Assembly: GCA_009193035.1 (NCBI GenBank)
Contig: SWDT01000488.1
Span: forward strand, 1-43,031
Length of the DNA: 43,031 nt
Source of the DNA: Halicephalobus mephisto
Lineage: Eukaryota; Nematoda; Chromadorea; Rhabditida; Panagrolaimidae
Reading direction: 5' to 3'
Part shown: positions 21,256 through 31,898 of the stretch, piece by piece
Layout: every line of letters starts with the position of its first letter
Numbering within the stretch: the first letter of the stretch is position 1
Program-made: the position numbers and the translations under genes
The notes under the pieces: generated by a model
Databases searched by the model: none
Told to the model about the DNA's origin: nothing
What the model saw: only the letters and a program-made list of their open reading frames with translations

Positions 21256-22077
21256 CCGATGTAAGCTGCTCGGTCATTTGTGAAACATGAATTTACCGCT
21301 TTTTGCTCCTCTCCGGAAAGCAGATCTGAAGAAGCGTCATTTTTCGGATTTTCTCAATTTTCGCAAAAATAAAATTTAAAATTTTTTCAAATTTAAAAAA
21401 ATCGAAAATCACGAGATTCGTGACGTTAGTGACTTTTATGTTCGGATTCTGGAGCAATTTTCATAGTTTATCTGGTTTTTTCAATAAAACAAGCAATTTT
21501 AAATTCTTACTCTTTTAAATCTCGCTTTGAATCTCCAGATGTCCATTAATTATTTATTTTTTCTCTTTGCGGCCTCAGCTTTTCCATTTCAGTTTTTATT
21601 TTCCTGGAATTTTGTAGAAAATCCTGAGATTTTTCAGAATCCAGAAATTTTTTAAAAAATTTAAGAAAATTCTAAAAGTTAAAATTTTTTAAATTCCGAA
21701 GCTTTCTGAGATTTTTCAGAATCTAGAAAATTTTTTTTTAATTTCTTAAAATTTTAAAAGATTCTAAAAGTTAAAATTTTTGAATTCTGAAATTTTTTAA
21801 AGTTTTTCAGAATCCAGAAATTTTTTTTTAATTTAAAAAAATTCTGAAACTTGAAATTTTTTAGTTTTTCAGAATCCAGAAATTTTTTTAATTTCTAAAA
21901 ATTTCAGAAAATTCTGAAATCTTCCAGAATTTTTTCGGATTAAATACAAAATTCCATAATTTTTGCAAATTTTTCAGAATCTTACAAAAAAATATTTTAG
22001 ATTTAAAAATTCCGAAAATTCGTGTCGAGACAATTTTGTAATTTTTTTTATAGTAATTTTGGAAATTCAGTGCCTTG
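21256..22077. promoter_or_regulatory. Upstream region of the globin gene
   Basis: 21256-21600 is less AT-rich and includes a 30-codon ORF from ATG at 21289 (MNLPLFAPLRKADLKKRHF) that may be a uORF, an upstream exon or chance. 21600-21990 is a repeat of TTTTTCAGAATCCAGAAATT. A splice acceptor, GGAAATTCAG (AG at 22069-22070), lies 7 bases before the globin ATG and is the probable trans-splice site. Confidence 0.45.
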
Positions 22078-23558
22078 ATGGGGAATCAATCGTCGTCCTC
22101 GAATCCTTCTGAAATCCCTTCTGGAGCCAGATCTGAACGACTTCTGAGAAGAAACAAAAGAACGGCTTTCCAGAAGACCCCTCCGTCCCCCATGGCACCC
22201 CCCTACGGCGGTTTCCCCGCCTTCGAGCCCCGGGCCAACAGGAGCCGGAGCCTCGAACCCCAGTGTGCGGAGACCGTGAGGCTCATCGAACACTCCCAAT
22301 CCGCCAGATATCCCAAAAATCGGAAAAAAGAAAACAGCAATTTTTTGTCTCCGAATCCCGCCACGAATTCGCCTACAGAAGAATTCGGAATTAACGCTTC
22401 TGAAGAAATATCCATCTGTATCACCGGATTAAGTCAACATCAGAAAATGATAATCCAGAAAATCTGGATGAGAGCCGGTCCTCGGGAAATCCTGGACTGC
22501 GCCAGAAACATCCTCAGTCATCTCCTCAGGACAAATCCGAATCTCCATTCCTTGTTCAAACTTCCCCAAATAACAGATGCCGAAATTCAGAATCTTCCTT
22601 CATTCTCGAAACTGTCCGCGAATTTCGCAATGGTCTTCGATTTCGTCATGACTAATCTCGTCGACGACTTGGATAATGTTTGTTTCGCTTTGGAGGTTTG
22701 TGATTTTTTATTTTTTTAAAATTAAATATTAAAATTTTTCCAATTTTTTATTTTTCAAAAATATCAAAATTTTTTGAATTTTTTATTTTTCAAAAATTAA
22801 ATATTGAAATTTTTCCAATTTTTTAATTTTTTTAAATATTGAAATTTTTTAAATTTTTTAGATTTTTAAAAATATTGAAATTTTTTCAATTTTTTATTTT
22901 TTAAAAATATCAAAATTTTTCCAATTTTTTATTTTTTAAAAATTAAATATTAAAATTTTTCCAATTTTTTAGATTTTTAAAAATATTAAATTTTTTTGGA
23001 TTTTTAAGAATATTAAAGTTTTAAAGAATCTTAAAATTTCTATAATTTTTAAAAGTTTTATAATTTTTATAATTTTTAAGGTTTTTAAGGTTTTTAAATT
23101 TCTATAATTTTTAGAAGTTTTATAATTTTTGGAAGTTTTTATAATTTTTAAGGTTTTTAAGGTTTTTTAAGTTTTTAAATTTTTATAATTTTTAGAAGTT
23201 TTATAATTTTTTAAGTTTTTATAATTTTTAAGTTTTTAAATTTCTATAATTTTTAGAAGTTTTATAATTTTTTAAGTTTTTATAATTTTTAAATTTCTAT
23301 AATTTTTTAATTTAAAATTAACTTTAGAGTCTTGGAGGACATCACAGCGAGATGGGGTTCTCGATAGAGCCCCAGATGTGGACCGTTTTCCAGAGGGTCT
23401 TCGAGGACAACCCCCCGAAGTCAGTCCACCAGAACGCCGACGGACATCAGGCCTGGAAGCTGATGATCGCCTTCATCGTCCGTCAGATGCGGTTGGGGTA
23501 CCAGAAGGCCGTCAGGGACCAGGAGAACCTCCTCAAAGTTAATCCAATTCAATTTTAA
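22078..23558 (+). CDS. Globin with N-myristoylation-type N-terminus
   Basis: Exons 22078-22695 and 23328-23558 join in phase 0 (GAG|GTTTGT, CTTTAG|AGT), giving 282 aa. The ATG at 22078 gives MGNQSSSSN, a classic N-myristoylation signal (Gly2, Ser6), and lies 7 bases after a splice acceptor. Residues 2-110 are a Ser/Pro/Arg-rich extension. The globin fold covers about 115-275: B/C region with ILDCARNILSHLLRTNP, CD1 Phe160 (HSLFKLP), E helix FSKLSANFAMVFDFV, and proximal F8 His212 in SLGGHH. The distal E7 position, usually His or Gln, aligns with Leu179. C. elegans has many neuron-expressed globins, some acylated, thought to act in redox signalling; a membrane-attached redox or sensor role is inferred here. 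The stop at 23558 lies 87 bases from the WAP gene's stop. Confidence 0.93.
22696..23327 (+). repeat. Globin intron, AT repeats
   Basis: 22710-22990 repeats AAATATTAAAATTTTTCCAA. 23040-23310 repeats TATAATTTTTAAGGTTTTTA. The intron interrupts the coding frame between the E and F helices, after the E-helix end. Confidence 0.7.
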
Positions 23559-23645
23559 AATTTTAAAATTATAAATTTTATAAATTTTTAATAATTAACA
23601 AAAATTAAAAATTTTGAGTAGAACTGGATTCTGGCTGGAGTACTG

Positions 23646-24913
23646 TCAGACACAAATGTTGTAACCACATCCTAAAAATTATTTTTTAATTAAAAAAGTA
23701 ATTTTAAAATTTAAAAAAATTTAAATTAAAAAAATTATTTTTCGATTTTATTTTTAAAAAACTTAAATTTTAAATTCTAAAAATATTTTTTCAATTTTCT
23801 TTAAAAAATTATTTTTTAACTTTTTTTTTAAAATTATTTTTTATTTTTTTTTTAAATTATTTTCGAAATTTTTTTTTTCATAATTATTTTAAAAATTTTT
23901 TAAAAAATTATTTTTAAACTTTTTTTTAAAAATTGTTTTTATTTTTTTTTCAAAATTATTTTTAATTTTTTTTTTCGAAAAATACAGTACCTGTAGGACA
24001 GCATTTGCGACCCCTGAGGCAGTGTTCGTCCTTGGTGCACCAGTTCGTGGGGTTCATTCTGATGCACTTGATTCCCAGCTGCTCTACAGTAGGACACTGG
24101 TGGATCGGCGGGGCACAGCAGGGTTCCCCTGTCACCTGGACACACAACTGAAAACAACTTTGATTACTGTAATCTCTTCAGGACCAACCTTTCCGGATTC
24201 ACAAACGTCGTTCTGCTGACAAGTATCGAAAAGGAATTTTACCGTACACGAACCAAACATTGCTGAAATTCAAATTTTTTAAATTCTAATTTTTTATTTT
24301 AGAAATTTTTTAAAATTTATGGAATTTCGAAAAATCCAGAATCTTCTGAATGATTCTAGAAGATTATGAAAATTTTTAGAAACTTCTAGGAGATTCTGGA
24401 AGATTCTAGAAACTTCTACAGTATCTTATGAGATCCTATACTTTCTTCTATTAAGTCCTAGAATATCCTACAGTATCCTTGAAAATATTATAATTTTCTC
24501 TATTATGTCCTATAACCTTATACAGTATCTTATGAGATCCTATACTTTCATCCATTAAGTCCTAGAATACCCTACAGTATCCTTGAAAATATTATAATCT
24601 TCTTTATTATGTCCTAGAGCTTTCTACAGTATCTTATAAGACCTTAGAACCTTCTACAGTACCTTGTAAGATTCTGGAACTTTTTCCATTATGTTCTAGA
24701 ACCTTCTACAGTACTTGGAAAACCTCTAAAATCCCCTAGAGAACTTTGACAATTAATTACAGTAATTTAAAACTTACGTGGAGGCTGGGTGGAGGGTTCG
24801 ATGCTTTTCGGAACGCATTCTTCTTTGTAAATCCCGAGTTTGTTGAAGTATTCACAGTAATCCATGGCTGAAGCTGATCCTATGAAGATTAGAAAAATCC
24901 AACAAGACTGCAT
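23646..24913 (-). CDS. Secreted WAP-domain (four-disulfide core) protein
   Basis: Four minus-strand exons, 24913-24778, 24262-24189, 24147-23991 and 23671-23646, join in frame to 130 aa. The last is only 26 bases; without it the domain would lack its final two cysteines. Residues 1-16 (MQSCWIFLIFIGSASA) are a signal peptide. Residues 88-129 are a complete WAP core with cysteines 88, 98, 107, 113, 119, 120, 124 and 129 (NWCTKDEHCLRGRKCCPTGC). The first half also has eight cysteines (20, 33, 51, 60, 66, 72, 80, 81), of which C60-x5-C66-x5-C72 copies WAP spacing. WAP proteins are extracellular and often protease inhibitors or antimicrobial; which applies here is unknown. It has a TATA box about 50 bases before the ATG. 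Convergent with the globin gene. Confidence 0.93.
23672..23990 (-). repeat. Last intron of the WAP gene
   Basis: T- and A-rich simple sequence (ATTTTTTTTTAAAATTATTT type). Donor ACAG|GTACTG, acceptor ATTTTTAG|GATG. Confidence 0.7.
24263..24777 (-). repeat. First intron of the WAP gene with tandem repeats
   Basis: CTACAGTATCTTATGAGATC and CTACAGTATCCTTGAAAATA alternate in a unit of about 125 bp present roughly twice, with a decayed third copy to 24740. The donor is CCAC|GTAAGT. Confidence 0.7.
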
Positions 24914-24960
24914 TCTGGAATTTTAGATCGAGAAAACTAACAAATGTCCATCGAAAAAGA

Positions 24961-24968
24961 CTTTTATA
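24961..24968 (-). promoter_or_regulatory. TATA box of the WAP gene
   Basis: TATAAAAG on the minus strand, 48 bases before the ATG, in a GC-rich context (CCCCGAGGTATAAAAG). Transcription would start near 24935-24940, leaving a leader of about 25 bases. CCAG|A lies directly before the ATG (AG at 24915-24916), so trans-splicing is possible, though the outron would be unusually short. Confidence 0.75.
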
Positions 24969-24969
24969 C

Positions 24970-25350
24970 CTCGGGGAAGCTCTCGAGGGTCCTTCCGGCC
25001 GGGTTCTTGTTCTGGACAAAACAGGCCGGTCTTCAGGAAGGGATATCGCGGATTATTCTAGTCGATTTTTGGGTTATCTTCGTCTTCAAAGTTGGATCTG
25101 GTCGGATTTGGAAAACAACTTTTCCGCGACTTTTGCCCCCCGAGGCATCGACCCTGTTTCGACATTTATCCGTTTCTCCTCACTTTGCAACTTTTGAAAT
25201 CGGACTGGTCCCTGATCCTCGAGAACCTTCTCGAAGACCGCTGGAGAAAAAAGCCACTCATCTGGGACGAAAAAACTGGTCAGGTTCGTTCGCACGTTTC
25301 AAACGCGAGCGGTTCCCGAAATTGTCTCAAGTTTACCTAAAATTTTAGGA
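24970..25350. other. GC-rich island upstream of the WAP gene
   Basis: Open frames occur on both strands: plus 24944-25348 (134 codons), plus 25092-25340 (82), and minus 25295-25086 (69, with FFVPDEWLFSPAVFEKVLED). A minus acceptor ATTTTAG lies near 25347. Frames overlap one another and none matches a family. It may be a GC-rich promoter, a small unrecognised gene or a pseudogene. Confidence 0.3.
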
Positions 25351-25489
25351 TTTTGTTCTTCCTCAAAATCAACAAAGATTTTATGATTTTCAAAAAATTA
25401 TTTGTTCATGAAAATTCAAAAATAAAATTGACTAAAACGTAAAAAAGTAAAAGTTGATTTCTTGGCAAAACGTTCTTTTTCTTCGAAAA

Positions 25490-26885
25490 TTGATACTAAC
25501 CAGTGCAAGTTGATCAGACTGGCAATTTCACTCGCTCTTGTCATTATGCCATTTTTCACTTTTTTCATTAGTAAATCGACCAGTGCGCGTAATTCTGACT
25601 GGCAATTTCACTCGCTCTTGTCATAATGCCATTTTTTCCTTAAATCACTGGCAAATCAACCAGTGCGCGTAATTCCAACTGGTAAATTCTTCTTTTTTCA
25701 AAAATCTTGACAAGAATACCAGTGCGCGTAAATTTTAACTGGTAAATTGATCAGTGCACGTAATTCCAACTGGCAATTTCACTTGCTCTTGTCATAATGC
25801 CATTTTTTCCTTAAATCACTGACAAATCAACCAGTGCGCGTAATTCCAACTGGTAAATTCTTCTTTTCTGCTTAAAGCATTGCCAAACAAATCATTACAG
25901 TTAATTTAAGCAACAAGTTGATTAATTCCTGTCAGAATGTCTTTTTTAACCATATCGTTGAAAAACAAATCTGTCTGGCAAATTATTACTTTTTTGATCA
26001 GTGAAAAATGAACCAGTGCGATTGAATTTGATTGGCCGATTGTTTTCTGTTTTTAATCACAGGACACTGATCAGTGCGAGTCGGTTAAACTGGTAAATCG
26101 ACTTTTTTCTTTCAGATCAGTACCACGTAAACCAGTGAGAGTCAGCTGCGCTGGCAAATTGACTCGCTCTGGTTAAATCGTCCGTTTTTATCAATTCATT
26201 GAAAAATAAACCAGCGCGAGTCAATTGAACTGGTAAAGTATTTTTTGTTTTTAAGTACCGACCAGGAAACCAGTGCGAATCGACTGAACAAGTAAATTGT
26301 TCTTTTAAACCAATGCGGATAAATGTGACTGACAAATTACTACTTTTTAATTTGTGACCAATCGCGAGCCAAAGAGAAACAACCGCCATGCAACCATTTT
26401 TTAAAATCACTGTCCAGAAAACCAGCGCGAGTCAGTTAGACTGGCAAATTATCACCTCTTTAAAATCACTGTCCAAAAAACCAGCGCGAGTCAGTTGGAC
26501 TGGCAAATTATCATTTTTTTTAAAATCACTGTCCAGAAAACCAGCGCGAGTCAGTTAGACTGGCAAATTATCACCTCTTTAAAATCACTGTCCAAGAAAC
26601 CAGCGCGAGTCAGTTAGACTGGCAAATTATCATTTTTTTAAAATCACTGTCCAAAAAACCAGCGCGAGTCAGTTAGACTGGCAAGCTGACTCTCCTTCTA
26701 TTGGCAAACTGTCCTATTTATCCAAATAAATCAGCGCAAGTTATTTTGACTGGCAAATTACTCTTTTTTAAATGTGACAAACCAGTGCGAGTGGACTAAA
26801 TTGACAAGTATAACTTTTTTTAGATTCTCGAGAAACCAGCGCGAGTCGATTGAATTGGTAAGCTGACTCTCTCTTGGCGAAATGT
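25490..26885. repeat. CCAGYGCG...ACTGG minisatellite
   Basis: About 20 copies of CCAGYGCGAGTCRRTTNAACTGG-type cores followed by CAAATT. They are diverged and irregularly spaced (60-80 bp) from 25500 to 26400, then homogenised: copies at 26422, 26481, 26541, 26600 and 26659 are 59-60 bp apart and nearly identical (TTAAAATCACTGTCCA spacer). Each core begins CCAG and ends CTGG, so it can form a short hairpin. The array fills the interval between two divergently transcribed genes. Confidence 0.88.
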
Positions 26886-27024
26886 TCTTTTCAGTTCAAA
26901 CGCTGACAGATGATTATTGTTTTCATCCTGAATTCTGAATTTTCGAACTTGTTTTTCTCGTTCTATTTTCATCAACTGCATTTATCGATTTAATATTGGA
27001 TAAAATTTGTTGAAAATATTGAAA
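26886..27024 (+). promoter_or_regulatory. Immediate upstream region of cul-5
   Basis: Complex sequence with no repeat. TCTTTTCAG (AG near 26898) could be a trans-splice or leader acceptor. No TATA box is evident, as expected for a housekeeping ubiquitin-ligase gene. Confidence 0.35.
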
Positions 27025-30000
27025 ATGTTACTTAATAATGTAAGTTTATTTTTTACCTATCTTAATCGATTGCTTCGTGGATTTTCTGTTTTTATATATC
27101 GATTTGATTTTTTTAGCCGTTTACTAGCGGAAAAACTTTCGACACGGAATGGGTTTCTGCACTGCGGATTATCAAAGCTTTACTTAATCAACAGGTTGGT
27201 TTTTTTAATTTTCAATAAAAATTTTGAAATTTTCAATAAAAATTTTGAAAAATTCCAATAAAAACTTTGAAATTTTCAATAAAAAATTAAATTTTTTTCG
27301 AAAATTTTGAAAGTTTTCAATAAAAAATTATTTTTTTTTAAATTTGAGAATTTTTAATAAAAAATTAAATTTCTTTTAAAAAGTTTGAAAATTTTCAATA
27401 AAAAATAAGTTTTCTTCAAAACTGAAGATTTTTAATAAAAAATTAATTTTTCTTTAAAATTTTATATAAAAATCCAAAAATTCTTCATAAAAATTGGAAA
27501 TTTTATATAAAAACTAGGAAATTACTGGTGAAAAGATAAATTTGGTTAAAAAAAATGTTTCCCGATATGGATTTTAAGAATTTTTCAAAATAGAAATGAT
27601 TTTTGTGATAGTTTTTGGATTTTAAATAGTTCTTTAATTGATTTTTTGGATATATTCTGTTCTGATGGATCTGGGATTTCCTGAATTTAGGATTGTATGA
27701 AGTGCAAAAATTCCTGTCCGTCTTTTAGATCAACAATCATATGTGAAAACTTAGTAAAATTGGTGATTTTTAAAAATTCGAAGCCAACTTTATTACGAAA
27801 TTACAAGAATTTTTGAAATTCTAAAAAGTAGAAAATAAATTTAATGATATTCTTTGATTTTTTCATTATTTTGTAATTTTACAGGATTTTGAAGTTAATT
27901 TTCCCCAATATAGCATTTTTGAATGAATTTAGAGGCTTAAATCAGGGTCATGCTGGGTACAGGACCCTCCACCCTCCGAGGCCGTGTTCATATATAAAGT
28001 ACTCATGAATATTCATTCGAAAACCACAACACCGAAGTCGATTTTAATGAAAATTGTTTTTTCAGAACGTGTCTTCTCAAGAATGGCAAGATTTGTTCGT
28101 TATCATGAACAGAATAACGACATGGTTAGATAAAGGATGCGAAAGAATTACAACTGAGTTGTCGAAAGAATTAGAACTTCATGTTGTGCAAGCATTGCAA
28201 AGAATTCCAACAGCAGGCGATGATCAAAGTTTACTAAAAGAATACATCGATGAATGGAAGAATTATATGTCGATGGTGAAACATTTACCTATGCCATTTC
28301 ATTTTTTAATTAGAAATGATATGAGTAATATGTCAGCAAAGAGATTAACTCAACAAATTCACTACAATCCTGATGTTCGTCGAACTATGTTAGTTACATG
28401 GCATCAAATTATTTTTGCTAAAATTAAGAATAGACTTGTCAAAGCTGCGATGGATATTGTTGAACGTGAACGATTGGGCGAAGTTGTTCCAAAAGATAGA
28501 GTTGTTGGAGTCAGAGAATCGTTCGGTAAGTGTTTATTGTTTTGCAATTTTTAATTTACTAAATTTATCCATTTATAATCTTGATATAGATTTAAGCAAT
28601 TGAAAATTACTTAAGTTTATATAACTAAAATTATAAATAGATCAACTTATCCTTATCTTTTGGTGATTTTTAATTTGCTAAGTTGTGTGAAATTAAGAAA
28701 TTTTATAAAATTAAATATCATTGGTTTATCCTTAAGTAATTCTAATCACATAAGTTTACTTTTATGTAGTTGGAATCATGTGGGCTTGTTTTTTATATAA
28801 TTTTGGTCATAGAGGTTTCATATAATCCCCATTGTAGTTTTCATAGTATGCTAATTATTCAAATTTTATGTTTTTTAATCTTGATTATGAGTTTATTCTT
28901 GTATGACTTTAGTCATAAGTTGCTTTTTATAATTCTAATTGTATGAGTTTTCATGGTTTGAATTATGATCTTTTTAGTTGAATTGAATTTGAGTGATAAT
29001 CCGCTGGAACTCTACACACGGGAATTTGAGAAGGCGTATCTCGAAGGAACGGCTTGTTTTTACAAATCTCGGACTGCTGAAATTCTTCAAAATAATGGGA
29101 TTCTTAATTATATTGCTTATGCTGATCGTAAACTTCAAGAAGAACAAATCAGAGCTGAACAATATCTGGATCGAAGTAAGCCGGATTCTGTCAACGCGCT
29201 TGTTGAAAAATGTGTATCTATTTTACTGTGTGATTATGAGGAACAAATGTTGGCTGAATGTACTACTTTGATCAAAAATCACGATATTGAACGACTGCAG
29301 ATGATTTACAGATTGGTCAGTAAGACTGTAAATGGAATGAAAATAATGCTGAATATATTACTGGATTATATTAAACAAGAAGGATTGGATCAGATGAAAC
29401 AAAATGCTGAAACTGTAACGACGGATTGTGATAAATATGTGGAACAACTTTTGGAATTACATACGAAATTTTCGGAATTGATTAAAGCTGCTTTTTATGA
29501 TGATCCGAATTTTTTGACTGTTAGAGATAAGGCTTTTCAAGAAATTGTCAATAATACGGAAGTATTTAAATTGGAAGTATCAAATAAGCAATTTAAAGGA
29601 TCGATTGAATCTAGATCACCTGAATTATTAGCTAATTACTGTGATCAATTATTGAGAAAAACTGCATTGTCTAAAAGATTAACTTCTGAAGAAATTGATG
29701 AAAAATTAAATCATATTGTAAGTTTTGAATATTATTTAAAATTTATTTTGGATAATTTTGTATTTTTTTATACTAAATTTAAATTTTAAAAAGTATTATT
29801 TAAAATTAAAGTTAAAATAAAAAAAAGTTATCTAAAATTAAGTTTAAGGATATTATTTAAAATTTATTTTGGATAATTTTGTATTTTTTTATATTAAATT
29901 TAAATTTTAAAAAATATTATTTAAAATTAAAGTTAAAATAAAAAAAGTTATCTAAAATTAAGTTTAAGGATATTATTTAAAATTTATTTTAGATGATCTT

Positions 30001-31702
30001 TCAGATTAAATTTAAATATTTTTTTTGATTTTAAAAAATACCTAGAATAGAATTGATCCGTGGGTTTTGAATCTGGGAATTTAAAATTTACGAGTTTGAC
30101 TACTGTATTTTGGATTTTTTTGAATTTAAAGACATTTTAATTTTTTGTTAAAAAGTGCGAATTACATAGAATGCTGTTTTAATTGGACTTTTTAGTTATT
30201 AATACTGAAATATGTTCAAAATAAGGACATATTTATGAGATTCCACAAAGGGCATATGAGTCGTCGATTGATTTTGGAAATATCGTCTGATCAAGAAAAA
30301 GAAGAAATGCTTGTTAAAAGATTTCGTGAAATTGGAATGCCTGCGGATTATGTCAATAAGTTGTCGAGAATGCTACAGGATATTGAAGTCAATAAAGATA
30401 CAAATACTACAGTTAAATCAATGTTATTACAGCAAAATAACAATGATATGTTTAAATTAGCAGGTTTGTTTTTTTAAAATGTTTAAAAATAGTTTTACAA
30501 ATGGTAATCTTTGAGAATGGAGAAATTTTTACATATTTTGGTTCAGAAGTTTCTAAATTTAAGGAGAATATAGTTGTAAAATAGTATTTTTGAGATTTTG
30601 ATATTGTTGTTTTGTGAAATCTAAATTTTTATATATATTAGTTTTTAGAAACTTTGAAATTATTTTGTAAAAAAATCCATGAGTTTTGTAGTGATGGTAA
30701 TAGAATCTTTCAAAATATAATGGGAGTTTTTAGAAGTTCTAAAATTATGAATTGTATTAAATTTTGAATTTCAAGATTATTTTGTAAAAAGTTCATATAT
30801 GATTAGATAAGAATTATGAAGCAGAACTGAAATTGTAAACTAGTGTAGTTTTTTAAAGTTTTTACAATTCGCTTTGAGACTGCTTTGGAAAATTTTGTTT
30901 TCAGTTTTTGTGATGGTAATTTTGGGTTTTAGACATGATGCATTTGAAAATTTTGAACATTGGAGCATGGGGAAAGTCTCGTACAACTCCGGTTTCGCTA
31001 CCTCGTGAACTTGAAGATTGTGCTGCTGAAGTTGAAGAAGTTTATAAAAAAATGCATTGTGGAAGAAAATTATATTGGTCTGCTCAAATGTCAACAGCAA
31101 CGATTGTCTATACGACGAAGTTTGGAAAATATGATTTTGATCTCTCTGCTCTACAATTATCTGTTTTGAATGTATTTAGTAATCGTCAACATGATAAGAT
31201 TACTTTTAGTGATTTGAAATTGGCGACTGAAATGGGTGATGCTGAAATGGGAAGAACTATGATGTCGCTTGTGGCGTTTCCGAAATTGAAAGAACAAGTT
31301 TTATTAACAGATGTGGAAAATCCTGCACCGAAAATGTTTAATGATTCATCAATGTTTTGGATTAATCATAATTTTGCTCTTTATAAGAATGAAAAAATTC
31401 AAACAAGAGGAAAATTAAATTTAGTTGGAAGATTTAATCCTGTTAATGATCCACAAATAGAACTTGAATGTGAAGAAGTTATGCAACTTAGAGCTTTTAG
31501 ACTTCAAGAAGCAATTGTTAAAATAATGAAAACAAGAAGAAAAATAACATCAGCACAACTTCAAACAGAACTTGTTGAAATTTTGAAACATATGTTTTTA
31601 CCATCGAGAAAATTGATTAAAGAACAACTTGAATGGCTTATTGATAATAGGTATATTTTGAGAGATTCAACAGATATGAATACATTTGTCTATATAACGT
31701 GA
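27025..31702 (+). CDS. cul-5: Cullin-5, scaffold of CUL5-RING E3 ubiquitin ligases
   Basis: Six exons, 27025-27039, 27117-27194, 28066-28525, 28978-29717, 30196-30463 and 30933-31702, join in frame to 776 aa, close to the 780 aa of human CUL5. Cullin repeats (about 15-390) start FDTEWVSALRIIKALLNQQ and include GVRESF, FEKAYLEGTACFY and the conserved TTDCDKYVEQLLELHTKFS. The cullin-homology region includes RSPELLANYCDQLLRKT, LLILKYVQNKDIFMRFHKGH and GMPADYVNKLSRMLQDI. The C-terminal winged helix has the neddylation site, Lys720 in EAIVKIMKTRRKI, and ends DMNTFVYIT. Its similarity to human CUL5 well exceeds what I would expect for other cullins. CUL5 binds elongin BC/SOCS-type receptors and RBX2. 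The 15-base first exon (MLLNN) is the least certain part. Convergent with the FAM151 gene. Confidence 0.97.
27195..28065 (+). other. cul-5 intron 2
   Basis: 27200-27540 is a tandem repeat of TTTTGAAAATTTTCAATAAA. 27920-28030 is a distinct GC-richer patch (GGTCATGCTGGGTACAGGAC, TATATAAAG, and a 12-base palindrome ATGAATATTCAT at 28005-28016). The acceptor is TTTTTTCAG|AACG. Confidence 0.55.
28526..28977 (+). other. cul-5 intron 3
   Basis: AT-rich, non-repetitive. Donor TTCG|GTAAGT, acceptor TTTTTAG|TTGAA. No embedded gene seen. Confidence 0.6.
29718..30195 (+). repeat. cul-5 intron 4 with a 125-bp duplication
   Basis: TATTTAAAATTTATTTTGGA to TTTAAGGATATTATTTAAAA is repeated twice in tandem, followed by a decayed third start. 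Acceptor TTTTTAG|TTATT. Confidence 0.7.
30464..30932 (+). other. cul-5 intron 5
   Basis: AT-rich, non-repetitive; nothing else visible. Donor GCAG|GTTTGT, acceptor GGGTTTTAG|ACATG. Confidence 0.6.
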
Positions 31703-31898
31703 AATACTGGTTTTAAAAAGTATGAAATTATGGATTATTATTATTATTATTATTGATGTTATTTTGATGGATCACTGGTGCGGAAATTTTGGAATTTTTA
31801 TCTTGTGTAATTTAACTAGGAAATTTTAATGCAATGTTGGATATATATTTTTTTATTTTTAAATGTAATATTTGATGAAATAGAGATCACGGCAGGAA
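31703..31898. other. Gap between cul-5 and FAM151 stops, (ATT)7 microsatellite
   Basis: Holds both 3' UTRs in 196 bases. A perfect (ATT)7 lies at 31734-31754. No canonical AATAAA was found on the plus strand here, so cul-5 probably uses a variant signal or runs into the neighbour. Confidence 0.6.

Noticed and set aside
7704..22077. A single large gene with repeat-filled introns using the GC-richer islands as exons
   Set aside because: Tried joining islands on both strands; phases conflict, internal stops intervene and most lack paired splice sites. Open frames appear on both strands in these islands simply because they are less AT-rich.
23622..23675. Extra C-terminal exon for the globin gene
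   Set aside because: A GTTAAT donor at 23538 and an AG before 23622 would fit in phase, but the same bases supply the last two cysteines of the WAP domain on the minus strand with better splice signals.
25490..26885. CRISPR-like array of regularly spaced repeats
   Set aside because: Nematode context, spacers between copies are themselves homologous, and there are no cas genes.
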